From: Leptotrichia wadei
Lineage (GTDB): Bacteria > Fusobacteriota > Fusobacteriia > Fusobacteriales > Leptotrichiaceae
DNA: 64,000 nucleotides
Assembly (NCBI RefSeq): GCF_007990445.1
Contig: NZ_AP019841.1
Location: 2,271,975 to 2,335,974, forward strand
Reading direction: 5' to 3'
Each line of letters starts with the position of its first letter. The first letter of the stretch is position 1. The position numbers and the translations under genes are program-made. Shown one piece after another: positions 53,698 to 64,000 of this stretch. A model generated the notes under the pieces. The model had not been told where the DNA came from, searched no databases, and was given only the letters and a program-made list of their open reading frames with translations.

Positions 53698-56262
53698 CTA
53701 TTTTTCTTCACTAAAGTCAGGAGCTTCTGTAATTTTTACAACAGAGGCAATTTTTTCATTATTTCTAACTTTCATTATTCTGACACCTGTTGCCGAACGA
53801 CTTTGCACAGTAATATCATTAATGCTTGTTCTAATTAACGTACCTTCTGAAGTAATAAGCATAATTTCATCATTTTCCCTTACGATTTTTACATCTACAA
53901 TTTTTCCTGTTTTATCATTCAGTTTTGCATTGATGAGCCCTTTTCCGCCTCTTGACTGAAGTCTGTATTCAGAAAGTTTTGTTCGTTTTCCATAACCTTC
54001 TTCAGTTATTGTAAGGAATCTCATTTTATCGTCATCCATTTCAGAATTAATAATTGCAGCTCCAATAACTTTATCCTTATCACGTAATGTAATTCCCCTT
54101 ACTCCAACTGTTGATGTTCCCATGCTTCTTACATCTTTTTCAGAGAATTTGATGGCAATACCATTTCTAGTTGCCGCAAAGATTTCATCTTCTCCGCTTC
54201 CGCTTGTAAGTCCAATAAACATAACTTCATCATCATCATTTAATCTGATTGCCCGTTTTCCAGCCTTCATAATATTACTAAACAATGTCAGTTCAGATTT
54301 TTTAACAACTCCATTTCGTGTTACAAAGAATAAATTTCTATTCTTTTCAAATTCACGAACTTTTATTATAGTGCTAACTTTCTCATCATTGTCTAAATTT
54401 ATAATATTTCCAATAAGTTTTCCACGAGCCTGTTTTCCAGTTTCAGGAATTTCATAAACTTTTATGCTGAATACCTTTCCCTTCGTTGTAAAAATAAGCA
54501 ATGTATCAAGAGCCTTGGCAATATACATATCCTTTACAACATCATCTTCCACTGTATTTGTAGCATTTACTCCAATTCCGCCACGCTTTTGAGAACGGTA
54601 AGTATCAATTGCCACACGTTTTACATAACCTTTTTCTGTAAGCGTTACAACAACTTCCTCATCCTTAATCAAATCTTCAATGCTAATTTCAGCTCTTGCA
54701 TTTCTAATTTCAGTTCTACGTTCATCCCCAAAATCTTCCTTTAACTTAAGTGCTTCCTCTTTAATTATACCATATATTTTTGAATCGTCAGACAAAATTC
54801 CCATTAATTTTTCAATTAATTTCATAAGTTCATTATATTCCTGATTAATCTTATCTCTTTCAAGCCCAGTAAGTCTTTGCAATCTCATATCCAAAATAGC
54901 CTTTGCCTGAATTTCTGAAAATTCAAATTTATCAATTAATTCAGCCCGTGCAACATTTGCATCTTTAGAAGCACGTATAATTCTAATTACTTCCTCAATA
55001 TTATCAAGAGCAATTTTAAATCCTTCCAAAATATGAGCCCTATTTCTAGCTTTTTTCAGCTCAAATTCAGTTCTTCTCGTAATTACTTCAAATCTATGCT
55101 CTAAATATTTTTGCAAAACCTGCTTTAAATTCAATACTCTTGGTGCATTATCCACAAGAGCAAGCATAATTACACCAAATGTATTTTGCAAATCGGTAAA
55201 TTTATAAAGGCTGTTTAAGATTAATTCACTTTCCTCACCTTTTTTCAGCTCAATTACAATTCTAATACCATCCCTGTCAGTTTCATCCCGTAAATCAGAT
55301 ATTCCTGTTAATTTCTTCTGTTTTACCAAATCTGCAATTTTTTCAATAAGCCTAGATTTATTCACTTGATACGGCAATTCTGTCACAACAATCGATTCTT
55401 TCCCAGTTTTTGAAGTTTCAATTTCCACACGTCCTGCGACTCTTAATTTTCCACGTCCAGTTTTATACGCATCATAAATTCCTTGTTTCCCGTTAATTAT
55501 ACCACCAGTTGGAAAATCTGGCCCTTTTATATAAGTAATCAATTCATCAATTGAAATTTCAGGATTATCAATTAATGCAACAATTCCATCAACTACTTCC
55601 TCTAAATTATGTGGCGGAATATTTGTAGCCATTCCCACTGCAATCCCATTTGCTCCATTTAGTAACAAATTAGGCAATTTAGCAGGCAATACAACTGGCT
55701 CATCCAGACTTTCATCAAAGTTCTTTCTATAGTCAATCGTATCTTTTCCAATATCTGCAAGCAGCTCTTCAGTAATTTTGGCCATTCTAGCCTCCGTATA
55801 CCGCATTGCCGCCGCTTCATCCCCATCAATTGAACCAAAGTTTCCATGTCCATCAATAAGTTCATATCTCATATTAAAATCCTGAGCCATTCTAACCATC
55901 GCACCATAAACAGAAGAATCCCCATGCGGATGGTATTTCCCCAATACATCCCCGACAATTCTTGCCGATTTTTTAAATGGAGTTTTATGACTCATCCCCA
56001 TTTCACTCATGGAAAACAAAATTCTTCTATGTACAGGCTTTAATCCGTCTCTTACATCTGGCAAAGCACGGCTTACAATTACACTCATCGAATAATCCAA
56101 ATAAGCAGCCTTTATCTCATCCTCAATGTAAACATTCGCCTCATTCGACAAATCTGTTGCTTTAGGCATTCCTTCCACAACTATTTCCCTATCATCATTC
56201 TCATCCATTTCCGTTATTTCATCTTCTCTTTCCTCGTCATCTCTAAAATCGTCCGACATCAT
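53698..56262 (-). CDS. gyrA: DNA gyrase subunit A
   Basis: Breakage-reunion subunit of gyrase, which supercoils DNA with GyrB. The 854-residue protein has an acidic N-terminal extension of about 40 residues ([20 protein letters not shown]), then [20 protein letters not shown], the winged-helix region with catalytic Tyr in AMRYTEARM, and the six-blade C-terminal beta-pinwheel containing the GyrA box SQKRGGIGV (Q-x-RGG-x-G). In the quinolone-resistance region it reads [17 protein letters not shown], with Gly where E. coli has Asp87. GAGG precedes the ATG at 56262. It follows gyrB by 39 bases. Confidence 0.97.
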   Translation of the reverse strand: MMSDDFRDDEEREDEITEMDENDDREIVVEGMPKATDLSNEANVYIEDEIKAAYLDYSMSVIVSRALPDVRDGLKPVHRRILFSMSEMGMSHKTPFKKSARIVGDVLGKYHPHGDSSVYGAMVRMAQDFNMRYELIDGHGNFGSIDGDEAAAMRYTEARMAKITEELLADIGKDTIDYRKNFDESLDEPVVLPAKLPNLLLNGANGIAVGMATNIPPHNLEEVVDGIVALIDNPEISIDELITYIKGPDFPTGGIINGKQGIYDAYKTGRGKLRVAGRVEIETSKTGKESIVVTELPYQVNKSRLIEKIADLVKQKKLTGISDLRDETDRDGIRIVIELKKGEESELILNSLYKFTDLQNTFGVIMLALVDNAPRVLNLKQVLQKYLEHRFEVITRRTEFELKKARNRAHILEGFKIALDNIEEVIRIIRASKDANVARAELIDKFEFSEIQAKAILDMRLQRLTGLERDKINQEYNELMKLIEKLMGILSDDSKIYGIIKEEALKLKEDFGDERRTEIRNARAEISIEDLIKDEEVVVTLTEKGYVKRVAIDTYRSQKRGGIGVNATNTVEDDVVKDMYIAKALDTLLIFTTKGKVFSIKVYEIPETGKQARGKLIGNIINLDNDEKVSTIIKVREFEKNRNLFFVTRNGVVKKSELTLFSNIMKAGKRAIRLNDDDEVMFIGLTSGSGEDEIFAATRNGIAIKFSEKDVRSMGTSTVGVRGITLRDKDKVIGAAIINSEMDDDKMRFLTITEEGYGKRTKLSEYRLQSRGGKGLINAKLNDKTGKIVDVKIVRENDEIMLITSEGTLIRTSINDITVQSRSATGVRIMKVRNNEKIASVVKITEAPDFSEEK

Positions 56263-56301
56263 CTGCACCTCTTTTCTTCTCTAATTCTATACTTCCATTT
56301 G

Positions 56302-58284
56302 TTAAATATCCAAATTCCTTACATAATTTGCATTATCTTCGATAAATTTCCTTCTAGGTTCAACCTTATCCCCCATCAGAATATTAAACATCTTATCCGC
56401 ATAAGATGCATCTTCCATCGAAACTTTTAACAATGTTCTCACTTCTGGATCAAGGGTAGTTTCCCAAAGCTGTTCTGGATTCATTTCTCCTAGCCCTTTG
56501 TAACGTTGAATTGTGTATTTTCTTCCATCTTTTTCCAAAACTTTTGTCACTTGCTTTAGCTGGTCATCTGAATAGGCATATCTAATCGCCTTTCCAGCCT
56601 GAATTTTGTATAAAGGCGGCTGTGCAATATAAATATAGCCTTCGTTAATTAATTCCCTTAAATGTCTGTAAAAGAATGTCAGCATTAATGTCCTAATGTG
56701 AGCCCCGTCAACATCGGCATCTGTCATAATTACGATTTTATGGTATCTCAATTTCTTTATATCCATATCATCCCCAAATCCAGCTCCGAAGGCTGTAATC
56801 ATCGCACGAATTTCTGCATTTTCCAGAGCCTTGTGCACTCCTGATTTTTCCACATTTAATATTTTTCCACGAAGCGGCAATATTGCCTGAAATCTTCTAT
56901 CTCTTCCCTGTTTTGCAGAACCTCCTGCCGAGTTTCCTTCGACTATGAAAATTTCTGACTCAGCTGGATCTTTTGAGGAGCAGTCTGCCAGTTTTCCAGG
57001 CAGTGATCCAACTTCCAGCGTATTTTTTCTAAGTACAAGTTCTCTTGCCTTTTTCGCAGCTTCTCTTGCTCTTTTAGACATTACCATTTTTTCAATGATT
57101 TTTTCAGCTGCCTTTGGATGATCCTCCAAATAAAATTTTAAATTTCCTCCAACAATATTTGATACAATTCCTGTTACTTCACTGTTTCCAAGTTTTGTCT
57201 TTGTTTGCCCTTCAAATTGCGGCTCAGGTATTTTTACGCTTATTACGCAGACTAGCCCTTCCCTTACATCTGTTCCTTGAAATGTTCCATTTTTATCCTT
57301 AATCAGGTTCATCTGCTTTGCAACATCATTAATAGTTCTTGTAAGCGCTGTTCTAAAACCGCTGACATGAGTTCCGCCTTCATGTGTATTTATATTATTT
57401 ACAAATGAATAGACATTTTCCCTTTGAGAAGTCGTATAATTCATAGCGATTTCCACTTCCACAAATTTTGCGCTTCGGTGTTTTTTCACAGTATTTCCGT
57501 TTTCATCCACAGTTTCCACTTCTTTAGCTTCCTCAATCTGCATTTTATCAGCCATGTAAATCACATCATCAATAATTTTTTCATCATCAATAATTTCATT
57601 TAAAAAGTCCTTTATTCCACCTTCAAACAAAAATTCTTCAGTTTTTATATCATCAGCATTTCTTTCATCAGCCAGCTCAATTTTTAAGTCCTTATTCAAA
57701 TATGCCAATTCCTTCAAACGTGATTCCAGCACAGAATAATCATAAACTGTTGTTTCAAAAATTTCATCATCAGCCTTAAATCTAATTACAGTTCCATGTT
57801 CATTCTCGTCAGCTGTGCCTATTTCCTCCACAGGCGTTGCTGGCACACCCCGCCTATATGTCTGTCGAAAAACTTTTCCATCACGCGTGACGGTCGCCTC
57901 AAGCCACTCTGACAAGGCATTTACAACAGATACTCCAACTCCATGAAGTCCACCTGACACTTTGTAGTTGTCGTTGTCAAATTTTCCACCAGCATGCAAT
58001 ACTGTAAGTACAACTTCCAATGTTGATTTTCCTGTTTTATGCATTCCCACAGGAATTCCACGTCCATTATCAGTTACTTCGATTATATTTCCTTCCAATA
58101 TTTTCACAGTAATCTTATCACAAACTCCAGCAAGCGCCTCATCCACACTGTTATCCACAATTTCCCACACAAGATGATGAAGCCCACGTGACGAAGTCGA
58201 CCCAATATACATTCCAGGACGCTTCCTAACCGCTTCCAGCCCTTCCAGAACTGTAATAGCTTCTGCTCCATAATTATTAGCCAT
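56302..58284 (-). CDS. gyrB: DNA gyrase subunit B
   Basis: ATPase subunit of gyrase. The 660 residues hold a GHKL ATPase ([57 protein letters not shown]), the transducer, and the TOPRIM domain ([36 protein letters not shown]), ending with the C-terminal [16 protein letters not shown] region. GGAGGGAG lies before the ATG. The size is the usual one without the proteobacterial insert. It is cotranscribed with gyrA. Confidence 0.98.
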   Translation of the reverse strand: MANNYGAEAITVLEGLEAVRKRPGMYIGSTSSRGLHHLVWEIVDNSVDEALAGVCDKITVKILEGNIIEVTDNGRGIPVGMHKTGKSTLEVVLTVLHAGGKFDNDNYKVSGGLHGVGVSVVNALSEWLEATVTRDGKVFRQTYRRGVPATPVEEIGTADENEHGTVIRFKADDEIFETTVYDYSVLESRLKELAYLNKDLKIELADERNADDIKTEEFLFEGGIKDFLNEIIDDEKIIDDVIYMADKMQIEEAKEVETVDENGNTVKKHRSAKFVEVEIAMNYTTSQRENVYSFVNNINTHEGGTHVSGFRTALTRTINDVAKQMNLIKDKNGTFQGTDVREGLVCVISVKIPEPQFEGQTKTKLGNSEVTGIVSNIVGGNLKFYLEDHPKAAEKIIEKMVMSKRAREAAKKARELVLRKNTLEVGSLPGKLADCSSKDPAESEIFIVEGNSAGGSAKQGRDRRFQAILPLRGKILNVEKSGVHKALENAEIRAMITAFGAGFGDDMDIKKLRYHKIVIMTDADVDGAHIRTLMLTFFYRHLRELINEGYIYIAQPPLYKIQAGKAIRYAYSDDQLKQVTKVLEKDGRKYTIQRYKGLGEMNPEQLWETTLDPEVRTLLKVSMEDASYADKMFNILMGDKVEPRRKFIEDNANYVRNLDI

Positions 58285-58469
58285 TATTTACTCCCTCCAT
58301 TTTATACCAAACTTTATATCTTCTCTTATTTCAAATTACTCTAAACTTTTCTTATGAAAAGCAAAAATAGCATCTATCCGTTGCAATAACAAAGCAATTT
58401 TAAACTTTTTGCCAAATAATGACATGATTCAAAATTCACAAAAATTTATTGTTCAAACAAGAAATCGCC

Positions 58470-59837
58470 TTATTTCCCAACACAAAAATTCCCAAATACG
58501 TGATCTAAAATATCCTCAGATGATATTTCCCCAGTAATTTCCGAAAGTGAATCTAATGCTTCCTTTAAATCCACAGAAATCAAATCCATAGGAAGCCCCA
58601 TATCTATCGTTTCAAAAATATTTTTTATCGCATCCTTTGTCTTTTCAAGTGCTGTTTTATGACGAATATTTGTAATTATCAATTTTTCTGATGAGTTTTC
58701 CACATCTTCTTCCACAATATACGAATAAATTTTTTCCTGCATATCTTCAATTCCAATATTGTCCTTTGCTGATATTTCAACAATATTTTCCAGATTATGT
58801 CCTTCAAGATTAATTTTTTTATTTAAATCAATCTTATTCAATAATACTATAACTTTCTTTTTATTTTCTTTAATCTGATTTATAACTTCTATATCTTCAT
58901 TTTCAAGCCCCTTTGAAGCATCCAGCACAAGCAGCACCAAATCAGCCTTCCCAATAAACTGCTTAGACTTTTCCACACCAATATTTTCCACAATGTCATC
59001 AGTTTTTCTGATTCCAGCCGTATCCACCAGAACTAATGGAACTCCCTTTATATTAATTATTTCCTCAATAACATCCCGTGTTGTCCCTGCAACATGTGTT
59101 ACAATCGCTCTTTCCTCGTGAAGCAGAGCATTCAGCAATGTAGATTTTCCCACATTAGGTTTTCCCACAATAACCGTTTTTATTCCCTCTTTTATTTTTT
59201 TCCCCGTATCATAAGAATCAATCAGACGATTTGCCTCTTCATAGACTTTTTCCAAATTATTTCTCAATTCAGCCGGCAATGGATCGTCAATCCCTTCCTC
59301 AGGATAATCCAGCACAACATTCACATGAGCCGTAATATCAAGCAATGCCTTTTTAAACTGGTTCACTTTATCTCGTAAATCCCCTCTTAACTGATCCAGC
59401 GATAAAGACACGCTTTTTTCCGTCTTCCCTTGAATTATATCCATAACCGCCTCAGCCTGCGATAAATCTATTCGCCCATTCATAAATGCCCTTTTTGTAA
59501 ATTCACCGCTTTCAGCATGTCTTGCCCCATTTCTCAACACAAGCTCAAGCACCTTTTCTGAAACAAGTGTTCCACCATGGCAATTTATTTCCACAATATC
59601 TTCACAAGTGTAGCTTTTTGGAGCTTTTAGCCTAACAGCCATCACTTCATCTACTGTTTTTTCACCATCCTTGATAAATCCGTAATTTAATTTATAAAAA
59701 CCCAAATCAGCATTTGGGTTCTTTTTAACAAATATTTTGTCCAGTATTTCAAATGATTTATCTCCAGATATTCTTATTATGGCAATTCCACCTTCACCTT
59801 TTGGAGTGGAAATAGCCGCAATTGTATCAAATAACAT
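58470..59837 (-). CDS. mnmE: tRNA modification GTPase MnmE
   Basis: Partner of MnmG in forming 5-carboxymethylaminomethyl-uridine 34. The 455 residues have an N-terminal tetrahydrofolate-binding domain ([20 protein letters not shown]), a helical domain holding the G domain ([43 protein letters not shown]) and the C-terminal CVGK, equivalent to the catalytic CIGK motif. AGAGG precedes the ATG. It follows jag, in the conserved origin-proximal order. Confidence 0.97.
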   Translation of the reverse strand: MLFDTIAAISTPKGEGGIAIIRISGDKSFEILDKIFVKKNPNADLGFYKLNYGFIKDGEKTVDEVMAVRLKAPKSYTCEDIVEINCHGGTLVSEKVLELVLRNGARHAESGEFTKRAFMNGRIDLSQAEAVMDIIQGKTEKSVSLSLDQLRGDLRDKVNQFKKALLDITAHVNVVLDYPEEGIDDPLPAELRNNLEKVYEEANRLIDSYDTGKKIKEGIKTVIVGKPNVGKSTLLNALLHEERAIVTHVAGTTRDVIEEIINIKGVPLVLVDTAGIRKTDDIVENIGVEKSKQFIGKADLVLLVLDASKGLENEDIEVINQIKENKKKVIVLLNKIDLNKKINLEGHNLENIVEISAKDNIGIEDMQEKIYSYIVEEDVENSSEKLIITNIRHKTALEKTKDAIKNIFETIDMGLPMDLISVDLKEALDSLSEITGEISSEDILDHVFGNFCVGK

Positions 59838-59866
59838 CTTAAACCTCTATTTCTAAAATCATTTTT

Positions 59867-60688
59867 CTAATTTTTTTCATCCAGCTTTTTAATAATCAAA
59901 TATCTTTTTGGATCTTCTCCTACACTTTCAGTTTTCAATCCCTTCATAAATGAAATTTCTTCATGAATGATTCTACGTTCGTGTGAGGCCATAGGATTTA
60001 ATTTTATCGCATTCCCAGTCGATAAAACAGCTTTCCCTTTCTTTCTAGCCAAATCCCTTAATGAATGTTCACGTTTTTCCTTATAGTTGTTAGAATCAAC
60101 AGAAATTTTTAAATGCTTAAATTTTTTAGTTGTGCTTATCAGATATTCCAAACTGTTCAAGGCACTCCCCTTTTCTCCAATTAAAAATCTCATATCCTTT
60201 CCATCAAGAACAACTAAATATTTTCCATTATTTTCCTTCTTAACATTCACAATTTTCACATCCAGCCTTACACTCACAATAAATTCCTTAAAAAAACCTC
60301 TAATCTTATCTATATTCGTATCAGAGTAGTTTTCTTGACTAGTTTTTCCATTATTTTCAAAATTTTCATTTTTATAGTTCTTCTTGGTATTGCTATTTCG
60401 ATTATTTTCCTTTTGTAAATCATAATTTCTTGTTTCTTTTTTTACAATTTTATTTTCGCTTTGCACTTTTGATTCTTGTGTTTTTATTTCACTATTAGCC
60501 TTTAACTCAGACTTTTTAACAATTTCAATTTCATATTCACCTTTTATATTTACAAATAATATTTTTTTAGGATACTTTAAAACTTTTACCTGATAAGTTT
60601 CATCTTCCTTCAATGTCAAGGAACGGCTTATCATATTTTTAAGTTCTTCCTCATTTTGAGCTTTTAATATTATCTTTTCCATCATCAC
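59867..60688 (-). CDS. jag: RNA-binding protein Jag/KhpB
   Basis: A 273-residue protein with an N-terminal Jag_N domain (KIILKAQNEEELKNMISRSL), a disordered Asn/Lys linker (NRNSNTKKNYKNENFENNG), a KH-like domain (KDMRFLIGEKGSALNSLEYL) and a C-terminal R3H domain (LNPMASHERRIIHEEI). KhpB with KhpA binds small RNAs and influences cell elongation in Gram-positives. Its start overlaps the yidC end by 38 bases, consistent with the classic yidC-jag pair. Confidence 0.93.
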   Translation of the reverse strand: MMMEKIILKAQNEEELKNMISRSLTLKEDETYQVKVLKYPKKILFVNIKGEYEIEIVKKSELKANSEIKTQESKVQSENKIVKKETRNYDLQKENNRNSNTKKNYKNENFENNGKTSQENYSDTNIDKIRGFFKEFIVSVRLDVKIVNVKKENNGKYLVVLDGKDMRFLIGEKGSALNSLEYLISTTKKFKHLKISVDSNNYKEKREHSLRDLARKKGKAVLSTGNAIKLNPMASHERRIIHEEISFMKGLKTESVGEDPKRYLIIKKLDEKN

Positions 60689-61337
60689 TTCTTCCTTTCA
60701 AAATGAAATACTGCTGAACTAATGATAAAGCCCCTGAAACTAAATAATATAACGTTACTCCTGATGGCATTTTATAAAATATAAATAACATCATAAGAGG
60801 CATCATATACAGCATTGTCTGCATTTGCTGGTTAGATTCCTGTCCACTTGTTGCACTTGTCATTATTTTCTGTTGAATATAAGTAACACCAACATTTAAA
60901 ATTGGCAGCAGATTAAATGCAAAGTTTCCTATCATAAACAGTCTATCAGGCTGTTTTAATGTAAACCATAAAAATTTTGCATCTGCTGGAATGGCATTTC
61001 CGCTAAAAGCCCAGTATAATGCCACGAACACAGGCATTTGAATTAATAATGGCAGACATCCTCCTAGTGGATTTACTCCGCTTTCCCTATAAAGTTCAGC
61101 TGTTTTTTGCTGATATTCTTGTGGATTGTCTTTATATTTTTCTTTTATTTTTTCAAGTTCAGGCTGTAATTCCCTCATTTTTTTCATTGACTTTTCCTGT
61201 TTCAATGTCAAAGGGAATATAATTATTCTCATTAAAACTGTAACAATTATTATTGCTATCCCATAATTTCCTACAACACCGTATATCGCATTCAAAATAT
61301 GTACGACAAAATCGACTAGTGCTTGTATTTTAAACAT
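60651..61337 (-). CDS. yidC: Membrane protein insertase YidC (short form)
   Basis: Inserts and folds inner-membrane proteins. At 228 residues it contains the five-helix YidC/Oxa1 core: GIAIIIVTVLMRIIIFPLTL with the conserved Arg in the groove, the coiled-coil C1 loop (MRELQPELEKIKEKYKDNPQ), then GGCLPLLIQMPVFVALYWAF. The large periplasmic domain of proteobacterial YidC is missing, as in Gram-positives, and there is no lipobox. GGAGG precedes the ATG. Confidence 0.95.
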   Translation of the reverse strand: MFKIQALVDFVVHILNAIYGVVGNYGIAIIIVTVLMRIIIFPLTLKQEKSMKKMRELQPELEKIKEKYKDNPQEYQQKTAELYRESGVNPLGGCLPLLIQMPVFVALYWAFSGNAIPADAKFLWFTLKQPDRLFMIGNFAFNLLPILNVGVTYIQQKIMTSATSGQESNQQMQTMLYMMPLMMLFIFYKMPSGVTLYYLVSGALSLVQQYFILKGRSDDGKDNIKSSK

Positions 61338-61420
61338 GTATAATTTCCTCCATTTTTATAATAAAATTTCACTTGCCTTTTTGCGTGAAACTTTTTTTAA
61401 TTTTTAAACTTTCTCTTTTT

Positions 61421-61633
61421 TTATTTTAACGGATCATATCCACCCTTATGAAAAGGATGACATTTTAACAACCTTTTTACTGTCAGGTAAGTCCCCTTTA
61501 CTGCTCCATATTTTGTAATTGCCTGTCGTGAATATTCCGAACAAGTTGGATAAAATCTGCATCTTCTCCCTAAATAAGGTGAAATGCCCTTTTGATAAAT
61601 TTTTATCATAAATAATAATATTTTTTTTATCAT
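61421..61633 (-). CDS. yidD: Membrane protein insertion efficiency factor YidD
   Basis: A complete 70-residue YidD with [40 protein letters not shown] and [16 protein letters not shown]. The amphipathic N-terminus associates with the membrane near YidC. Its start overlaps the rnpA end by four bases (ATGA), indicating translational coupling. Confidence 0.96.
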   Translation of the reverse strand: MIKKILLFMIKIYQKGISPYLGRRCRFYPTCSEYSRQAITKYGAVKGTYLTVKRLLKCHPFHKGGYDPLK

Positions 61634-61950
61634 TTTATCACCTTGATAATATCCTTTTCTATATCCTTATACTTTAAATTTTTTAAATTATCCTTCAAAA
61701 TAGACTTGCCAACAAATACATAATCAGTATTCTCTTTAAATTTATCCTTATGTATTCTCACAAATTCCCTAAAAATTCTTCTTATTCTGTTTCTTTGAAC
61801 TGCATTTCCAGTTTTTTTGCTGGCTACAAAGCCAAATCGCTGTTTATTATTTTCTCTTATAAAAATAATAGCATACTTTGTATGCATTTTTTTTGATTTG
61901 TTATATATTAATGAAAAATCCTTTGATTTCTTTATTTTGTTAATAGACAT
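61630..61950 (-). CDS. rnpA: Ribonuclease P protein component
   Basis: A 106-residue basic protein cofactor of RNase P, needed for 5' maturation of tRNAs. The signature RNR motif is in [23 protein letters not shown]. It lies between rpmH and yidD in the canonical order. The 158-base gap upstream holds two hairpins. Confidence 0.96.
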   Translation of the reverse strand: MSINKIKKSKDFSLIYNKSKKMHTKYAIIFIRENNKQRFGFVASKKTGNAVQRNRIRRIFREFVRIHKDKFKENTDYVFVGKSILKDNLKNLKYKDIEKDIIKVIK

Positions 61951-61978
61951 ATTTCTCTTCTTTAGATTTTAAGATAAA

Positions 61979-62054
61979 CGAGAGCTTAATAGATATTCAA
62001 AATCTTTAAATTCAGACAAATTTCAAGAAATCTTTATTATATAAAAAAGCTCTC
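61979..62054. promoter_or_regulatory. Long inverted repeat between rpmH and rnpA
   Basis: GAGAGCTT and AAGCTCTC bracket about 60 AT-rich bases just before rnpA. It could form a long-range stem in the mRNA leader of rnpA; the function is not known. Confidence 0.35.
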
Positions 62055-62081
62055 CTAATTTGTTTAGATTAATGCTTTTAA

Positions 62082-62110
62082 AAACCCAGTGTTGAATTTA
62101 ACACCGGGTT
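62082..62110 (-). terminator. Attenuator hairpin at the end of rpmH
   Basis: On the minus strand AACCCGGTGTTA pairs with CAACACTGGGTT, followed by TTT, overlapping the rpmH stop codon. It would reduce expression of rnpA relative to rpmH. Confidence 0.6.
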
Positions 62111-62246
62111 ATGCTGATAATTTAGCTCTTCCTTTAGCTCTTCTTCTCTTTAAAACATTTCTTCCGCTTTTATTTTGCATTCTTTTTCTAAATCCATGAT
62201 CTTTTTTTCTTTTTCTTTTATTTGGTTGATATGTTCTTTTAGTCAT
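62109..62246 (-). CDS. rpmH: 50S ribosomal protein L34
   Basis: A 45-residue basic protein starting [15 protein letters not shown], with [20 protein letters not shown] and ending GRAKLSA; this is the full bL34 pattern. AAAGGAT precedes the ATG at 62246. It is the first gene of the rpmH-rnpA-yidD-yidC-jag-mnmE run; dnaA is expected beyond the window. Confidence 0.98.
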   Translation of the reverse strand: MTKRTYQPNKRKRKKDHGFRKRMQNKSGRNVLKRRRAKGRAKLSA

Positions 62247-62537
62247 TTCTTATCCTTTCTTTCGTGTTTTTAAAAAAGTTATTGTCTTTTGTAAATATTA
62301 TATACAATATTCAAAAAAAAGTCAAGTTTTAAGCCGTTTATATTTAAATTTCAATTTATATTGTATTTATAATTATTTTTATGTATTGTTGAAAAAATTA
62401 TATTTGATTTATCTGGTAATAATAGATTTTGATCTTAAAAAATACTAATAAATTTAATATAGTATCATTGAATAGTATAAATACACAATTGAAATTGTAT
62501 ATTGTAAATTTATAAAGTAAAAGCGTTTTTAATATTA

Positions 62538-62645
62538 GTGAACTACTCCCGCTTTTAGAAGCGGGAGCTTCTTGGGAAGTATCTGCTTTTGTTAGCCAAA
62601 TATATTTACCAAGCTCTTTGGATAGTTCCTACCCTGTCTTCTTTT
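62538..62645 (-). ncRNA. Predicted omega/reRNA scaffold of tnpB copy 2
   Basis: GGGTAG/CTATCC, GAGCTTGG with CCAAGAAGCTC, and the CTCCCGCTT/AAGCGGGAG hairpin ending in TTCAC. The guide would begin TAATATTAAAAACG in the flanking DNA. Confidence 0.65.
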
Positions 62646-62651
62646 ATTTTT

Positions 62652-63749
62652 CTAATATTCCAATATCAATTTTCCAATGTTTTTTATATTCAGTGCCGCA
62701 TTGTAATCTCTATCAATCTCAATTCCACAGCACTCACATTTATAACTTCTTTCTGATAATTTCAATTTTTCTTTAACGTTTCCACATTTACTGCAAGTTT
62801 TGGATGATGGAAACCATTTATCTATCTTCAAAAACTGTTTCCCTAAAAACATCAGTTTATACTCAAGCATTCTTAAAAACATTCCCCATCCATTATCTCC
62901 TACACTTTTTCCAAAATTTAATGCCTGACTCATCCCTTTCATATTCAAATCCTCAACAACTACAGCATTATACGCTTCAGATAATTTTTTCGATAATTTA
63001 TGTAGAAAATCTCTTCGGCAATTTTTGATATACTCATGCAATTTTGATATTTTCGCTTTTTGCTTATACCAATTTTTAGAAAATTTTACTTTTCTCGATA
63101 ATGATTTTTGTAATTTTTTCAATTTTTTCTCCAACATCCTAAAATATTTTGGATAATCAGCCCTTTGGTTTTCAGAACTGATAAATAATTCAGACATTGA
63201 AAAATCAAGTCCAATTACTTTATCATTATTTGGGATTTTTTGAATTTCTTTTTCAAATTCTGTCAAAACAGAAACATAGTAATTTCCATTACTGTTTGTC
63301 AATGTTACCGACTTTATTTTATAATCCTTTGGTATTTCTCTATGATATTTTAGTTTAACTTTTTTCAATTTTGGCAAAACCAAATATTTGTTTTCCTCAA
63401 TTCGTATTGAATTATTCACACAATTTGTCGTATAACTTTTAACACTATTCTTTTTAGATTTGAACCTTGGAAACTTTGCTCTCTTCTGAAAAAAGTTCGT
63501 AAACGATTGTCTTACATTTAATTGAGCATTTGAAAGTGCCAAACTGTCTACTTCTTTTAGAAATTGATTTTCACTTTTCAAACTGGCAGGTGTAATTATT
63601 TTATTTTTTCCAGTTTCTTCATAAATTTTATTAGCAGTGTACAAAATCGTATTGTAAACAAAACGAACACATCCAAAAGTCTTATTTATCAATAATTCCT
63701 GCTCTTTATTTGGATAAATTCTGTATCTGAATGCTAAATTATATTTCAT
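62652..63749 (-). CDS. tnpB: RNA-guided endonuclease TnpB (IS605 OrfB family), copy 2
   Basis: A 365-residue TnpB nearly identical to the copy at 11739, differing at scattered residues (for example NKIYEETGKNK, VRQSFTNFF, SEAYNAVVVEDL). The RuvC acids in VIGLDFSMSE, VVVEDL and EIDRDYNAALNI and the CSKCG...CECCG zinc ribbon are all intact. AAAGGAGG precedes the ATG. It is expected to be active, guided by RNA read through its right end. Confidence 0.95.
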   Translation of the reverse strand: MKYNLAFRYRIYPNKEQELLINKTFGCVRFVYNTILYTANKIYEETGKNKIITPASLKSENQFLKEVDSLALSNAQLNVRQSFTNFFQKRAKFPRFKSKKNSVKSYTTNCVNNSIRIEENKYLVLPKLKKVKLKYHREIPKDYKIKSVTLTNSNGNYYVSVLTEFEKEIQKIPNNDKVIGLDFSMSELFISSENQRADYPKYFRMLEKKLKKLQKSLSRKVKFSKNWYKQKAKISKLHEYIKNCRRDFLHKLSKKLSEAYNAVVVEDLNMKGMSQALNFGKSVGDNGWGMFLRMLEYKLMFLGKQFLKIDKWFPSSKTCSKCGNVKEKLKLSERSYKCECCGIEIDRDYNAALNIKNIGKLILEY

Positions 63750-64000
63750 AAAATTACACCTCCTTTTGATTTTGAATATTATTTTTAATTATTTCTTTAG
63801 AAATTTTATCATTAACGATTTCTCTTCCATATTTATACAAAAATTGTATCATAAGAGTATCCTTTTTTCAATTTTTTTATAAAAAAAGCAATTCATCTCC
63901 CACTTATAGAAGTCGGAGACTTCTTGCTATCTTTTTGTTAAAGTAAAATTTGTAAGATAGATTATAAATATTTTCCAGGATTTTTGTATTTAGTTTGATT

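Larger units (their letters stand above)
62538..63937 (-). mobile_element. IS200/IS605-type element with tnpB only, copy 2
   Basis: Same structure as 11576-12947 in the opposite direction: TTTAA (63938-63942) directly before the left end CAAAAAGATAGCAAG, promoter TTGAAA/TACAAT (63843-63871, 17-base spacer), tnpB, scaffold RNA region and TTCAC right end. It sits between rpmH and the window's right edge. The 290 bases between rpmH and this element show no gene or DnaA-box cluster. Confidence 0.85.

Noticed and set aside
62247..62537. Possible replication origin between rpmH and the tnpB element
   Set aside because: The stretch is AT-rich but no cluster of DnaA boxes is visible; the origin and dnaA are more likely just beyond the window.
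63750..64000. A further gene at the right edge
   Set aside because: Only the left end of the tnpB element and about 60 AT-rich flanking bases are present; no reading frame with a start and ribosome site is visible.

Overview
The window comes from a very AT-rich Gram-negative bacterium and is best read as a fusobacterium of the Leptotrichia type. This rests on low-GC, Shine-Dalgarno-rich genes, a complete LPS/LOS glycosyltransferase block, the short Gram-positive-style YidC, and the gene content; it was not tested by database search. Almost everything is on the minus strand. The gyrB-gyrA and rpmH-rnpA-yidD-yidC-jag-mnmE order places the right edge next to the replication origin, so the minus strand is the leading strand and both rRNA operons are co-directional with replication.

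Layout: 1-4522 holds part of the division/cell-wall cluster (murF-mraY-murD-ftsW). 4830-14216 holds an Ig-like esterase, an ABC-class ATPase, a FUSC-type membrane protein, a candidate type I toxin, a decayed acetyltransferase start, a 6-phospho-beta-glucosidase gene behind a promoter/RAT antiterminator/terminator leader, an IS605-like tnpB element, and ylxM with a TPR gene. 15000-29170 holds two near-identical direct rRNA operons (16S-23S-5S-tRNA-Asn) enclosing a hypothetical gene and glgC-glgA. 29193-37003 holds rsmG, mnmG and mfd. 37023-40652 holds an orphan rnfD, a low-complexity exported protein and an MsbA-like exporter. 40686-51572 is a one-direction LPS/LOS assembly block: three GT9 heptosyltransferase-type genes, GT4, GT2 and capsule-type transferases, a ligase/polymerase and a deacetylase. 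51767-62246 holds yfcE, a USP-like gene, gyrA, gyrB, mnmE, jag, yidC, yidD, rnpA and rpmH. A second copy of the IS605-like element closes the window.

The standout is at 32859-34757. The transcription-repair gene mfd is interrupted by an IStron, a chimera of a group I self-splicing intron (P, Q, R and S core elements plus several hairpins legible) and an IS200/IS605-type tnpB. Removing exactly this interval, with a 5' exon ending in U and an intron ending in G, restores an uninterrupted Mfd reading frame of about 1046 codons with a sensible sequence at the join. Splicing can therefore keep the gene functional while the TnpB could defend the insertion through its guide RNA.

The second theme is TnpB-associated RNA. 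Two full tnpB elements and one orphan right end (52384-52497) share a predicted guide-RNA scaffold whose first stem is preserved by compensating base changes. Other items include a candidate 24-residue type I toxin, a BglG/LicT-type RAT element before bglA, a dispersed 100-bp repeat with terminal inverted repeats, a hairpin lying between the Shine-Dalgarno and start codon of mnmG, and Gly at the GyrA position equivalent to E. coli Asp87.
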